A program made the position numbers and the translations under genes. 64,000 nt of DNA from Bacteroidia bacterium. Lineage in GTDB: Bacteria; Bacteroidota; Bacteroidia; SpSt-205. A model generated the notes under the pieces. That model was not told the DNA's origin, ran no database searches, and saw nothing but the letters and a program-made list of their open reading frames with translations. The DNA lies in assembly GCA_026414975.1 (NCBI GenBank), contig JAOAHZ010000002.1, positions 62,001 to 126,000 of the forward strand, written 5' to 3'. Shown one piece after another: positions 24,601 through 34,173 of this stretch (its first letter is position 1; each line of letters begins with the position of its first letter).

Positions 24601-25464
24601 CCCCAGTTTGATAAGCCGCCTCATGGCATCTTCAGGGGACGTCCCTCCATTTCGGTAAAGCAACTCCCCTCGCTGCCGATGGGCTACTCCTAAGCACAAA
24701 GCCCCCGCCTCATGGCCCAGCACTTGGGCCAAGTAGTAAAGAGGTGCAGCCTCCATCTCTATATTTTGAACCTTATATCCCTCGTAAGAAAAGGAGGCTA
24801 AAATCTGCGAAAGCTCCGGGAAACGAGCTTTGTAACGAATACTCCGCCCTTGGGGAGCAAAAAAGCCCGATGCACTATAGGTTATGCCCCTCACAAACTC
24901 ACCCCCTGGGGGCCGCTGAGCTAAGTTTTGAAAGAATGGTGAGGCTCGCACGCTGTACCAAGGTAGCTCAGAGCCCGTATTCAGAAGCCAGTATTTGGAT
25001 AAAGCCTCCGTAAGACCAGACGGCAACAAGGGAGAATAAAAAAGAGGTAAGCTATCGGTACCGACCGCCCATTCGCTGAATACCACCGTTCCTAAGGAAG
25101 TTTCATCCTGAAGCAAACCACTTGTTCCAATGCGCAAGAAGTAAAGCTTCTTTTGCGTAGGAAAAGGGCTACCCCGGCTGAGATCAATATTATGAACGGC
25201 ATCTATTTCTATGACAGCTATCTCTGTGTTATCCGCTCCTATGCCCGTACCAACTACGGTAACAAGGGTGCGATGATAAAGTCCCGTTAGCCAAATGAAT
25301 TCTCTGTTGCCTCCGCGATAGAGAACCCGTTCAAAAAAGGGCTCGCACAGCTGGACCCGATTAGGGTCTCCTACCAGCATACAGCGATGGGAAACTTCAC
25401 CCGGCCGAATAGCCAGGTGATAGAGAGAACCGTCTGGACGCAAGGGTAGCTCACTGGCTTTCAC
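24574..25464 (-). CDS. Nucleoside phosphorylase, uridine phosphorylase-like
   Basis: 296 residues from a GTG at 25464. PNP_UDP_1 fold: LVGDPNRVQL and the phosphate-binding GTGIGADNTEIAV near the N-terminus, then RIGTSG, and the nucleoside-site NIEMEAAPLYYLAQVLGHEAGALCLGVAHR. It splits a nucleoside with phosphate for salvage; the NIEMEA segment is shared by uridine phosphorylases, though purine specificity cannot be excluded. No clear -7 box was found in front of it. Confidence 0.88.
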   Translation of the reverse strand: MKASELPLRPDGSLYHLAIRPGEVSHRCMLVGDPNRVQLCEPFFERVLYRGGNREFIWLTGLYHRTLVTVVGTGIGADNTEIAVIEIDAVHNIDLSRGSPFPTQKKLYFLRIGTSGLLQDETSLGTVVFSEWAVGTDSLPLFYSPLLPSGLTEALSKYWLLNTGSELPWYSVRASPFFQNLAQRPPGGEFVRGITYSASGFFAPQGRSIRYKARFPELSQILASFSYEGYKVQNIEMEAAPLYYLAQVLGHEAGALCLGVAHRQRGELLYRNGGTSPEDAMRRLIKLGLDWLCEVP

Positions 25465-25613
25465 TCAGCGAATATGCATGAATTTTCCCGAGAGACCCCG
25501 TCTATCTGACCGAGGGCTACTCTCTCCCCAAGCGGATAACTCAGCTTTCAGCCCCTGCAAGAGAGGGAATAGAAAAAAGAGGTAACTGTTCCCTTAGATC
25601 AAAAGGATTTGCG

Positions 25614-25621
25614 TACCTTTG
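25614..25621 (+). promoter_or_regulatory. -7 box (TACCTTTG) of the lipoprotein gene at 25630
   Basis: Eight nucleotides separate it from the ATG at 25630, which excludes the earlier TTG at 25609. Confidence 0.55.
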
Positions 25622-25629
25622 GGCCCGGT

Positions 25630-26619
25630 ATGCGTAGGATCACGAGATTGACGACTGTAGGGCTGACAGCAGCCTTAGCTGCAGCGATTTTCATCGCATG
25701 CAAGAGAGAAAAAGAGCAAAATGGACCAAGTATCCTCATCCCCAACGAACCTGATGTCATAGCTGGGGACAAAACGGTCCCTCCTGGCAGCACAACCCTT
25801 AAGTTCAAGTTCATTTTCCAAAAAGGCTCAGGCAAAGATGATGCTGATTTGAAGGATTTCTCCTTTACTTTCAACCAAGGAGGGGGTAATGTGCCAGCTT
25901 TTTCCAATCGTTCCGCACCGAACGGTACAAGCTTCACATGGGATACGACCTTCTCCATCAATGGTACAGCGGGAGCAGTCTATACTTACACTGTATCCGT
26001 ACGAGACAAAAATGATAAAACCGCCAGCCGAAGCATAAGAATAACCTTCCAGCAACCCAGTAGTGGGCAGCCCGGAGCCTACTTTACGGCTACTATAACG
26101 CTGGACACCGTGGACCGACCTTTTATTTACTTTACAGGAAACTCCATAACAGCTCAAAGCTTGTCTGGTCTATCCGAGGCAAGAGGTGTCATAGCCAGCC
26201 TTGTAGTGAGAAGGGTCAATATCAATCAGTATAGCGTTGTAACGCCTGACTCTCTGGGGAAAGGTAATTACACCTTCCCTTACCTGAACTGGACAGCCTC
26301 CCCTAAGCCCAGAACTACCTTTTATGCGATCACACCAAATGAATATGATGGTGTTACTGACTCTACCTCCGCTGCTCAGCTCATTGCAGGACTCCCAGAG
26401 GCAAACAAAACGAAATTCTCTGGTAATGCCGATGGGGCTCGGGCTCTTCTGAGTGGCACCCCTGACAATTCTACCACCACTAGTGGGCCTCATGAATTCC
26501 TCGCCTTTGACCAGCAATTCCCCGCTAACAGTCCTACCTCAAGAATCCGAGGAGTCATTAAGAGAACTAGCGTCAGCGGGGCTTCGGTAAGTTTGGAAGT
26601 AAAGGCTATCAGACAGTAA
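25630..26619 (+). CDS. Lipoprotein of unknown function
   Basis: 329 residues. A signal sequence ends in a lipobox (AAIFIAC) followed by charged residues (KREKEQNG). The first third looks like a beta-sandwich with PKD-like features (VPPGSTTLKFKFIFQ, YTYTVSVRDKNDKTASRSIRITF). The rest is Ser/Thr/Asn-rich, without Cys and with no motif I recognise. It is a single gene closed by a strong terminator at 26645-26685. Likely a surface or periplasmic lipoprotein; no function can be assigned. Confidence 0.75.
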   Translation: MRRITRLTTVGLTAALAAAIFIACKREKEQNGPSILIPNEPDVIAGDKTVPPGSTTLKFKFIFQKGSGKDDADLKDFSFTFNQGGGNVPAFSNRSAPNGTSFTWDTTFSINGTAGAVYTYTVSVRDKNDKTASRSIRITFQQPSSGQPGAYFTATITLDTVDRPFIYFTGNSITAQSLSGLSEARGVIASLVVRRVNINQYSVVTPDSLGKGNYTFPYLNWTASPKPRTTFYAITPNEYDGVTDSTSAAQLIAGLPEANKTKFSGNADGARALLSGTPDNSTTTSGPHEFLAFDQQFPANSPTSRIRGVIKRTSVSGASVSLEVKAIRQ

Positions 26620-26644
26620 CCCCTTCCTCAGCTGAGGGGGCTCA

Positions 26645-26685
26645 GGGAGGCACAACCTTAGTTGTGCCTCCCTGTTTGATTTTTT
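26645..26685 (+). terminator. Rho-independent terminator of the lipoprotein gene
   Basis: A perfect 12-bp stem (GGGAGGCACAAC) with a 4-nt loop is followed after 8 nt by a T-rich stretch. It lies 25 nt behind the stop. Confidence 0.75.
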
Positions 26686-26710
26686 CCTTAGCCTGAGCTT
26701 TCTTCCCTGA

Positions 26711-26753
26711 TTAGGGGTGGCGGCAGCGCCTTCAGCGCTGCCGCCACCCCTAA
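26711..26753. repeat. Perfect 19-bp inverted repeat with 5-nt loop
   Basis: TTAGGGGTGGCGGCAGCGC at 26711-26729 is exactly complementary to 26735-26753 around the loop CTTCA. There is no T-run on either side and a separate terminator already lies upstream. It may be a REP-like palindrome or a regulatory hairpin before the efflux operon. Confidence 0.7.
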
Positions 26754-26826
26754 CTCCCTCCGATAGGAACTAAACCCAGCTACCCACCCTACCTCATCCC
26801 TCTGCTAAGTGAGAAAGTTGGTATAG

Positions 26827-26835
26827 TACTTTTGC
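26827..26835 (+). promoter_or_regulatory. -7 box (TACTTTTGC) of the efflux operon
   Basis: TTTG ends 7 nt before the ATG at 26842. Confidence 0.6.
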
Positions 26836-26841
26836 GACGAC

Positions 26842-28089
26842 ATGCGGTGGGGCTGGCTGATTGCTTGGGGAATCGGACTGGCTCAGGATACCTTATATCT
26901 GAGCCTTCAGGAGGCTGAACAACGCTTCTTAGAGAAGAACCTTCTCCTCTTAGCCCATAAGCTCCAAATAGAGGCAGAAAAGGCTCTTGTCTGGCAGGCA
27001 CGTCTCTGGCCTAACCCTCAACTTACAATAGAACAGTTAGACCCTTTCACCTCTGCCGAAGCAGGCTTTCCCCCCCTATTGAACAATCCCCGCATTAATC
27101 AGATTGCCTCTACCTTCTCTCAAACAATTTTGACAGCCCGGAAGCGGCTCAAAGGCATAGCTTTAGCCGAGGCTTCAGTTCAGGTCCAAGAAGCCGCATT
27201 TGCAGAACTCCTACGACAGCTTCGTTACGAGCTGCGTAAAACTCTATATGGACTTCAGCGCGATCAGGTACTTATTGAGCTCACCACTCGTCAAGCCGAG
27301 CTACTAAACCAGCTAAGCCAGCGGTATCGCCGCCTCAGCGAAAGCGCCCTCGTACCCCTTCCAGAATACCTCCGTATAGAAAATCTCTACATGCAGGCTC
27401 TTGCCGACCTACGAGAAATACGACAGCGCTGGGAAGCCCAGCAAAACACTCTACGACAACTTCTCCGCGTACCAGGCGAAGCACCTATTCTCTGGATAGA
27501 TACTACAGGCTTTTACCGAGCCAGTTTTCCCCTGATTCCCCCCTTGGAAGCCCTACTCAGCCGAGTAGGGCAGCGAGGCGATGTGAAGCTAGCAGCTGCT
27601 GAAATGCGCCTGCAAGAAGCGTCCTTGAGTGTAGAGCGAGCCTTAGCGTATCCGGATATAGACATTGTAGTGAATTTTGACCGAACAGGCGGTTACCGCT
27701 TCAACCAATGGGGTGTCGGGTGGGCTATGCCCCTTCCCCTGTTCAATCGGAATCAAGGACGAATCGCCGCTGCCCGCTACGCTCGTCAAGCCAGCGAGCT
27801 GCGTTATCAACAAGCCTACCTCACAGCTCAATCCGAAGTCATCCAAGCATGGCGCAATGCCCTTTTTATACGCTCTCAATGGGAGCAGACCTCATTGAAC
27901 CTCTTGGAACGATATCAGCGCGCCGAAGCCGCCTACAGAGAAAACCTCATGGCAGGGCGAATCGGATTTCTGACCTACATAGATTTTTTTGAAAGTTACC
28001 GCACCCTCACGACCAATATAACCGAGCTTTTCTATCTATCTCATCAGGTTCAGAATGATATACAATATGCGACGGGCGATTTTGAGTAG
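26842..28089 (+). CDS. Outer-membrane efflux protein, TolC/CusC family
   Basis: 415 residues, intact. A signal peptide (WLIAWGIGLAQ) is followed by two copies of the outer-membrane efflux repeat, long coiled-coil helices with LSLQEAEQRFLEKNLLLLAHKLQIEAEKALVWQARLWPNPQ at the start, as in CusC/CzcC. The second half has the internal motif WAMPLPLFNRNQGRIAAARY. It would be the outer-membrane channel of an RND pump for metal ions. It is followed by the adaptor, which overlaps its end by 23 bp, and the pump, both broken here. Confidence 0.92.
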   Translation: MRWGWLIAWGIGLAQDTLYLSLQEAEQRFLEKNLLLLAHKLQIEAEKALVWQARLWPNPQLTIEQLDPFTSAEAGFPPLLNNPRINQIASTFSQTILTARKRLKGIALAEASVQVQEAAFAELLRQLRYELRKTLYGLQRDQVLIELTTRQAELLNQLSQRYRRLSESALVPLPEYLRIENLYMQALADLREIRQRWEAQQNTLRQLLRVPGEAPILWIDTTGFYRASFPLIPPLEALLSRVGQRGDVKLAAAEMRLQEASLSVERALAYPDIDIVVNFDRTGGYRFNQWGVGWAMPLPLFNRNQGRIAAARYARQASELRYQQAYLTAQSEVIQAWRNALFIRSQWEQTSLNLLERYQRAEAAYRENLMAGRIGFLTYIDFFESYRTLTTNITELFYLSHQVQNDIQYATGDFE

Positions 28090-29124
28090 TTTAGTCTGGA
28101 TAGCGTGCTCCACGACCCACTCTTCTCAGAACGGAATACCTTTATGTACCGACAGTCTTTTGAGGACTCTTCACTTAGAAGCGGTACAAAAAGAAGCCCT
28201 GCCCGTAGAGCTGCGCGTGCCTGGAGAGATTGTCTCGGTACCAGAGCTGACCGTGGAGAGGCGATCGCTCGTAGAAGGCAGTATCATAGAGGTTTATGGG
28301 CGAGTGGGACAACCGGTCATAAAGGGAGCTCCCCTTCTACTCATAAGGTCACCTCAGCTTTTAGAGCGGGAAGCGCGTCCGCGAGCTGTACAAGCTCAAC
28401 TTCAAGTTCAGCGTCTGCGGGCTGAAGCTGTGGAACGCATGGGACAAGATAGTCTCGCTTCTATTATAGAAGTCCGTAATGCCCGAGCTGAGCTCTTAGC
28501 TTTAGAAGCTGAATATCAGCAGCTTTCGGAACAGCTTCAGTTATTTAGAAGACGAGGAGAGCTGACTTCATTCTGACCGCTCCACGCAGTGGGACGATTT
28601 TAGCTGCAGGGGTTTCAGCGGGGACGAGTGTAGAGCCAGGTGACTTCTTGCTTCGGATAGCGGACCTCAGCAGGGTGCGGCTACAGATGTATCTGTATCC
28701 CGAGCAGTTTACTCAGGCGGAAGTCGGTATGGCTGGAGAAGCCTTCCTTCCTGGATGGGATGAGTCAATAAAATTTCGCATCCAGCAGTTTCTCCCCACG
28801 CTCAATGAAGAAACCCGAGTTATCACAGCCTACACAGACCTTTCTAATCCGGGCCGCAAACTCCTGCCAGGGTCCTTCTTCCAAGCCAAGCTCCATTCCC
28901 TGCGTGCGGATTCGGCTATAGCTGCTCCGCTGAGCGCCCTAATCTTAGATGCCGACAGACGATACGCTCTGACCTATCGCTCCCCCTGTAAATGGGAGAT
29001 TCGCCCCGTGGAAGTTTTGCGTCAAACTACCGATAGGGTATATGTCCGTGGCTTAATGCCTCAAGAAACTGTGGCGACTCGTCAAGTCCTCTTCCTGTAC
29101 TATCAGCTCACTCGGACTCTATGA
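28067..29124 (+). pseudogene. RND adaptor (CusB/CzcB-like membrane-fusion lipoprotein), frameshifted
   Basis: Reading starts at the ATG at 28067 with a lipoprotein signal (LSSLVWIAC). It continues through the first lipoyl half (VEGSIIEVYGRVGQPVIKGAPLLLI) and the hairpin helices to RRRGELTSF, stopping at 28576. The family sequence continues in another frame: DFILTAPRSGTILAAGVSAG, then LLRIADLSRVRLQMYLYPEQF and the barrel domain, ending at 29124. A single-base loss between about 28549 and 28575 accounts for it. The pump start overlaps the end by ATGA. Either a true lesion or a sequence error; the neighbouring pump gene has more lesions of the same kind. Confidence 0.85.
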
Positions 29125-32100
29125 AGGGTATAGTTACTTTGGCTCTGAGGCGTCCAGTTTTCATAGTCTTTCTGACTCTCCTTATCGGTATAGGGGGTCT
29201 GATCGCCTACTTCTACACTCCCATAGAAGCCTATCCCGATGTTACGAGCACGCGAGCGCGGATTATCGTACAGTGGCCTGGTCGCAGCGCAGAAGAGGTG
29301 GAAAAGTTCATATCCCTACCGCTCACGCAAGCTCTGAGTACCATACCCCGCAAAAGGAGCATTCGCTCCATCTCACTTTTCGGATTGGCCAGGGTAAGCG
29401 TTTTATTTGACGATGATGTAGATGATTTTTTCGCTCAGCAGTATGCAGCGGCTCGTTTGTCTGGGGTGAAGTTACCCGAAGGAGCCGAAGCCTACTTAGA
29501 GCCGCCTTACGGAGCCACAGGCGAAATCTTTCGATACATTCTTCGTGGAGACCGACCGCTACGAGACCTTTACGCTCTCCAAACTTGGGTCGTAGAGCGG
29601 CAACTTGTTCAAGTACCTGGCGTCGCTGATGTGGTATCCTTCGGCGGCGAAGAGAAAATCTATGAAGTCCAGATAAATCCCGCTCGCCTACAGGCTTACG
29701 AACTTAGCCCCCTGGATGTGATAGAAGCCTTGGCTCGCAGCAACATCAATGTCGGAGGCGACATTATCGTCCAGGGCGATCAAGCTTATGTAGTACGCGG
29801 TATTGGGCTCTTGGAATCACCCGAGGATATTGAGAACCTAATCATTGACTTTAGGAAAAACCTGCCCATTTATGTGAAAAATGTGGCACGGGTCATCATT
29901 TCCGCAGAGCCTCGACTGGGCCAGTGCGGCTACAACGAGCTGGATGATGTCGTTCAAGGTATCGTCCTCATGCGGCGCGGAGAGGACCCCTCTAAGGTGA
30001 TTCCACGCCTCAAAGAAAAAATTCATGGACTCGACTCTCGCATTCTACCACCTGGAGTTTATATAGAACCCTTTTAGACCGTACAGAACTGATCCAGACC
30101 ACGGTCCGTACCGTCACCCGAAACCTGCTTGAGGGGGCTCTACTGGTAGCTCTTGTTGTAGGGCTCTTCCTATGGGAGTGGAGAGCTGTTCTGATTATCG
30201 TATCGGTCATGCCCTTAGCTTTCCTATTCGCTCTCCTTATGTTGCGGTTTCAGGGACTTCCAGCTAACCTCATTTCTATGGGTGCCTTGGACTTTGGGCT
30301 TCTATTAGAAGGAACCCTCGTTATCGTGGAGAGCGCCATGGTCGCACTCACTCATCTCAGACAAAAAGTCCCCTCGGAACTCCTCCCCTCTCTATCCAAA
30401 AGTGGTCTTCTTCGCCGAGTCATTGCCCAGAATGCTCGGTATATCTTCACCGCTCAGCTGATCTTAATTCTTACTCTGCTGCCTATATTCTTGTTTGAAC
30501 GGGTAGAGGGAAAGCTCTTCAAGCCTCTGGCTTTTACGCTAGGGTATGCGATGCTGGGTGCTTTGATCCTAAGCCTGACTTATGTCCCAGCCATGCTTCG
30601 CCTGCTTTATCAACGGGTGCCTAACGAACCTTCTATGCGTTGGATAGAAAATTTTCTCTATCCGTGGCGATTACTTTCTAATCTTGGATGGTCTTACCTT
30701 CGCAGTACCCTTATTGCCTACGCTGCTTTAGGGATAGCCTCGATGGTGGCTTTCATTTACTATGGTTCAGAGTTCGTCCCCAAGCTTAATGAAGGAGCTC
30801 TTTATGTACGAGGACCCTACCCATCAGCGTGAAGCTAGAAGAGACTGTAGAACTTGCCCAAAATGTCAAGCGGCAGCTTCTTCAAGTACCTGAGGTGCGA
30901 TTTGTCTTATTCCAAGCTGGCCGCCCCAACGATGGCACCGACCCACTGGCTTTTTCAACTTGGAGCTTCATGTACAGCTACATCCTCAAGAAAACTGGCG
31001 TAAAGGCATTACTTGAGAAAAGCTCATAGATGACATTCGCCATTTGCTTCGCTCCTACATCGGTGTGCGCTGGACTATCAGCCAACCTATTCAGGACAAC
31101 ATAGAAGAATACGTCTCCGGCGTAAAAAGCTCCATAGCTGTCAAGGTCTTTGGTCAAGACCTGAAAGAGTTAGAGAGCTATGCCAAACAAATCGCTCAGA
31201 TTCTACAAGGCGTTCAGGGTATTGAAGATGTCAATCCCTTTCAGAGTTTAGGCTTACCAGAGCTGAGGATTCGGTTAGATGAGATACGAATGGCGCGCTA
31301 CGGGGTTAGCATGAGAGAAGCTCAGGCGGTGATTGAGAGCGCTATTGGGGGACGCACTGTTACCTACTTCTATGAAGGTGAAAGATATTTTGATGTGCGG
31401 GTACGGTTAGACAAATCCTATCGAGACAATCCTCAAGCCATCGCTGTGCTTCGGGTTCCCAGTTTGACTGGGCAACAAGTTCCTCTATCTGAAATTGCCG
31501 ACATAAGAGTTCAGACGGGTGCGGCGTTTATTTATCGGGAGGGGCCTCAGCGGTATGTTGCTGTGGGCTTTTCAGTAAGCAGTCGGGACTTAGGAGGTAC
31601 TATCGCCGAAGCTCAGCGTCGCGTCCAGCAAAGTATCAGACTACCCCGCCACATATCTATAAGTTGGGAAGGTGAGTTTGAAAGTAAGCAAAGAGCTACG
31701 CGTCAGCTCGCTATTATTGTGCCCGCCGTGGTTGGCTTGATCCTTTTCGTGCTGTATTTCCACTTTGGCTCTCTTAAGGAGATGCTAATAGCAGCTCTCA
31801 CTTTACCCTTTGGATTTATAGGGGGAATGCTAGCCTGGATGAGTACCGGTACTGTATTCGGCATTTCGGCAGGGGTCGGTATGATTATTGTACTTGGGTT
31901 CAATACCCCCAATGCTCTCATACTTTTGGGTGATTTACGAGGCAAAAGGACTCTTGAGGCTGCCCGAGAAGTAGTTCTACATCGAGTGCGCCCGCTGGTG
32001 ATGGTCATGCTAATAGGGTCTCTGGGCCTCTTGCCTGCAGCCACTTCCACACAAATGGGGTCTGAGGTTCAAAAACCTCTGGCTATTACAATCGTACTGG

Positions 32101-32177
32101 GCATGCCTGTATGCTTGATTCTGGCTTTGCTCGTGATTCCAGCCTTGTACCGTACCTTCTTCCGTTTGAGCCGATAA
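29121..32177 (+). pseudogene. RND heavy-metal efflux pump (CusA/CzcA family), three frameshifts and one internal stop
   Basis: The protein can be followed from the start (IEAYPDVTSTRARIIVQWPG) to the end in four blocks. Frame is lost at 30072-30075 (EPF, then LDRTELIQ in the next frame), at 30820-30822 (RGPYP, then ISVKLEETVELA), and at 30942-30944 (NDGTDP, then TGFFNLELHVQLHPQ). Each is repaired by adding one base to a short run (TTTT, CCC, CCC). The restored frame then meets TGA at 31014-31016 inside WRKGIT-EKLIDDI, where relatives have a basic residue. From there to 32177 it is intact (SQPIQDNIEEYVSGVKSSIAVKVFG and the last membrane bundle). Confidence 0.88.
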
Positions 32178-32183
32178 CTTTGC
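32175..32183 (+). promoter_or_regulatory. -7 box (TAACTTTGC) overlapping the pump stop codon
   Basis: The TAA stop of the pump gene forms the TA of the box. Five nucleotides follow before the GTG start of the TetR gene. Confidence 0.55.
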
Positions 32184-32187
32184 GCCT

Positions 32188-32730
32188 GTGGATGCCGCAG
32201 AACGCATAAAAGAAGCCGCTGTCCAGGAGTTCGCTCGACATGGCTACGATGGAGCACGCTTAGAGCGAATCGCTCGGGCAGCCGGCGTCCACACCGCTCA
32301 GATCCACTATTATTTTCGGAACAAACGGCATCTATATGAAACTGTCCAACCTCTCTTGACCCCCCCTTCTTTAGAGAGCGTCATAGAACCCCTAAGGGAA
32401 GCAGGAAAACCGCTTCCTGAACGAGTGCAATCCTTCTACGAGCGCTTTTATGAAGCAGCCCAGCACTTAGTGTGCGGCAAAGGACATTCCGCTCTCTTAC
32501 CCCCTATCCTGCTAAATCCTCAGCCGTTAGCCGTCCCTCAATGGAAAGAAGCTCTACAAAACGCTCAGACAATCGGACTACTCAAGCCCTTGCGCATGGA
32601 ATTCATCCTCGCCCAGCAGTGGTCTCTGGCCCTTTTGCCAATCTGGTTTGATTTTCCTAAAGACAGCTGGCAGGAGTACTATTCCAGGGAAGCCCCTCGT
32701 CTCTTCTGGGAAGCTGTGAGGAGTGTATAA
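32188..32730 (+). CDS. TetR-family transcriptional regulator
   Basis: 180 residues from a GTG. The N-terminal helix-turn-helix is typical (RIKEAAVQEFARHGYDGARLERIARAAGVHTAQIHYYFRNKRHLYE). The C-terminal ligand domain is divergent (EPLREAGKPLPERVQSFYERFYEA). Its position directly behind the efflux genes suggests that it regulates them or itself. It is intact although the pump is broken. It has its own promoter overlapping the pump stop. Confidence 0.9.
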   Translation: MDAAERIKEAAVQEFARHGYDGARLERIARAAGVHTAQIHYYFRNKRHLYETVQPLLTPPSLESVIEPLREAGKPLPERVQSFYERFYEAAQHLVCGKGHSALLPPILLNPQPLAVPQWKEALQNAQTIGLLKPLRMEFILAQQWSLALLPIWFDFPKDSWQEYYSREAPRLFWEAVRSV

Positions 32731-32783
32731 GTAGAGTCGCTAAATTGCCTCAAGTATTCTCCTGGTAGGAGCATCTCATCTTA

Positions 32784-32804
32784 GAAAAATGCCCTTAGCA
32801 GGGC
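32784..32804 (-). terminator. Probable terminator of the PP2C operon
   Basis: On the minus strand GCCCT-GCTA-AGGGC is followed by ATTTTTC. The stem has only 5 bp, so it is weak. Confidence 0.45.
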
Positions 32805-32843
32805 TTGTCCCCGCTCTACAGAATGTGCTTGTATCTTGAAAAA

Positions 32844-33587
32844 TCAAGCTTGCTGATAAAACTCAACTGCAATCACACTGATATTGTCATATCCCCCTGC
32901 TTCATTGGCTGCCTGTACGAGCTCGTAGGCGCGCTGGCGCAGAGACAAACGCAGATTCAGAATAGTTTCTATATCCCTGTTAGAAAGCATGTTAGTGAGC
33001 CCATCACTGCACAGCAGAAGTAAATCACCCGCTTGAATCTGAATCGGCTCAGGAGCAATCTCGGGTTCAGGACGCGGTGAGATACCTAAAGCCCGTAATA
33101 TGACATGGCGGCGCGGATGATACTCAGCTTCTTCCGCTGTGAGAAGTCCCTGAGCAATCAGGAACTGCACATAAGAGTGATCCACTGTCTTTTGAATGAG
33201 TCGTCCTTCTCGAAGGTGATACAGGCGACTATCGCCTGCGTGTCCATAATACACGAAGCCTCCAGCATAAAGAGCCATGACACAAGTGGTGCCCATTTTC
33301 CGGTATTCAGGTTGAGTCTGGGCAACCGTATAAATCGCATGATTAGCCTCGTGAAAAGCCTCATGAAGGAGCTGAGGATACGAGAGGAAACTCGTATGAT
33401 GAAAGAAATTGACGACAGCTTTGATAGCCAACTCAGCTGCTTTTTCCCCTGCCGCATGTCCCCCCATTCCGTCGCACACCATCCAGACCGCACCGTATTG
33501 AGTTTGGAAGTGGGCTACCCTATCCTCGTTATTGGGCCGAGCGCGTCCTTTATCAGACAGGGCTACAGCATTATAGCCGATAGGCAT
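32844..33587 (-). CDS. PP2C-type serine/threonine phosphatase (Stp1/PrpC-like)
   Basis: 247 residues. All PP2C metal and phosphate motifs are present: SDKGRARPNNEDR, VCDGMGGHAAGE, GTTCVMAL, GHAGDSRLYHLR, LLLCSDGLTNML and GGYDNISVIAV. It removes phosphate from Ser/Thr of target proteins. No partner kinase is visible here. It is the last gene of the minus-strand run that starts with the Wza-like gene and overlaps the cyclophilin gene by 17 bp. Confidence 0.93.
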   Translation of the reverse strand: MPIGYNAVALSDKGRARPNNEDRVAHFQTQYGAVWMVCDGMGGHAAGEKAAELAIKAVVNFFHHTSFLSYPQLLHEAFHEANHAIYTVAQTQPEYRKMGTTCVMALYAGGFVYYGHAGDSRLYHLREGRLIQKTVDHSYVQFLIAQGLLTAEEAEYHPRRHVILRALGISPRPEPEIAPEPIQIQAGDLLLLCSDGLTNMLSNRDIETILNLRLSLRQRAYELVQAANEAGGYDNISVIAVEFYQQA

Positions 33588-34173
33588 TCCCGTACCGCTT
33601 GATAAGGGCCTTAACTTTATGTCGCTCTAAACGCACTTTCATGGGAATAGCCTGCAGGGGACGGTCGCGTCCATCACGCTGCACAGCCGCTATCTTATCT
33701 GCAACTTCCATACCCTCTAAAACCTGCCCGAAAACCGTGTAACCTCCATCCAAAAACGGGGTCCCCTTTTCAGCGATGACGATATAAAACTGGCTTCCAT
33801 TAGAAGCCCGAGAAGGATTCACCGCATCACCTAATCGAGCAGCCCCGACGGCCCCTCGTATGTGTTTGAGCTCCGCATCCAGCTCTGCCGGAATGGTATA
33901 GCCCGGCCCCCCCATGCCATCGTTATTCGGGTCAGAATCTTTGGAGTTAGGGTCTCCTCCCTGTATCACAAAGCCGGGCACCACTCGGTGAAAAGTCGTT
34001 CCATCAAAGAAGCCCTCTTTAGCCAATTTGATAAAGTTAGCCCGATGTTGAGGCGTCTTGTGATAAAGCTGTAAGCGAATAGCTCCATAAGCTGTTTCTA
34101 TGACCGCCAGCGTATCCCATTTCTGAGCTAGGAGAATACCAAGGCTAATGACGCTCCATCTCCACATACGCAT
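33571..34173 (-). CDS. Exported cyclophilin-type peptidyl-prolyl isomerase
   Basis: 200 residues from the first ATG (a second ATG two codons later is equally good). A signal peptide (WSVISLGILLAQ) places it in the periplasm. The cyclophilin core has FFDGTTFHRVVPGFVIQGGDP, SNGSQFYIVI and FLDGGYTVFGQVLEGMEV. It assists folding of exported proteins. The N-terminus overlaps folB by 29 bp. Confidence 0.93.
   Translation of the reverse strand: MRMWRWSVISLGILLAQKWDTLAVIETAYGAIRLQLYHKTPQHRANFIKLAKEGFFDGTTFHRVVPGFVIQGGDPNSKDSDPNNDGMGGPGYTIPAELDAELKHIRGAVGAARLGDAVNPSRASNGSQFYIVIAEKGTPFLDGGYTVFGQVLEGMEVADKIAAVQRDGRDRPLQAIPMKVRLERHKVKALIKRYGNAYRL

Noticed and set aside
29121-32177. Programmed frameshifting in the pump gene
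   Set aside because: Four independent shifts in two genes, without slippery heptamers and with an extra nonsense codon, fit decay or error rather than recoding.
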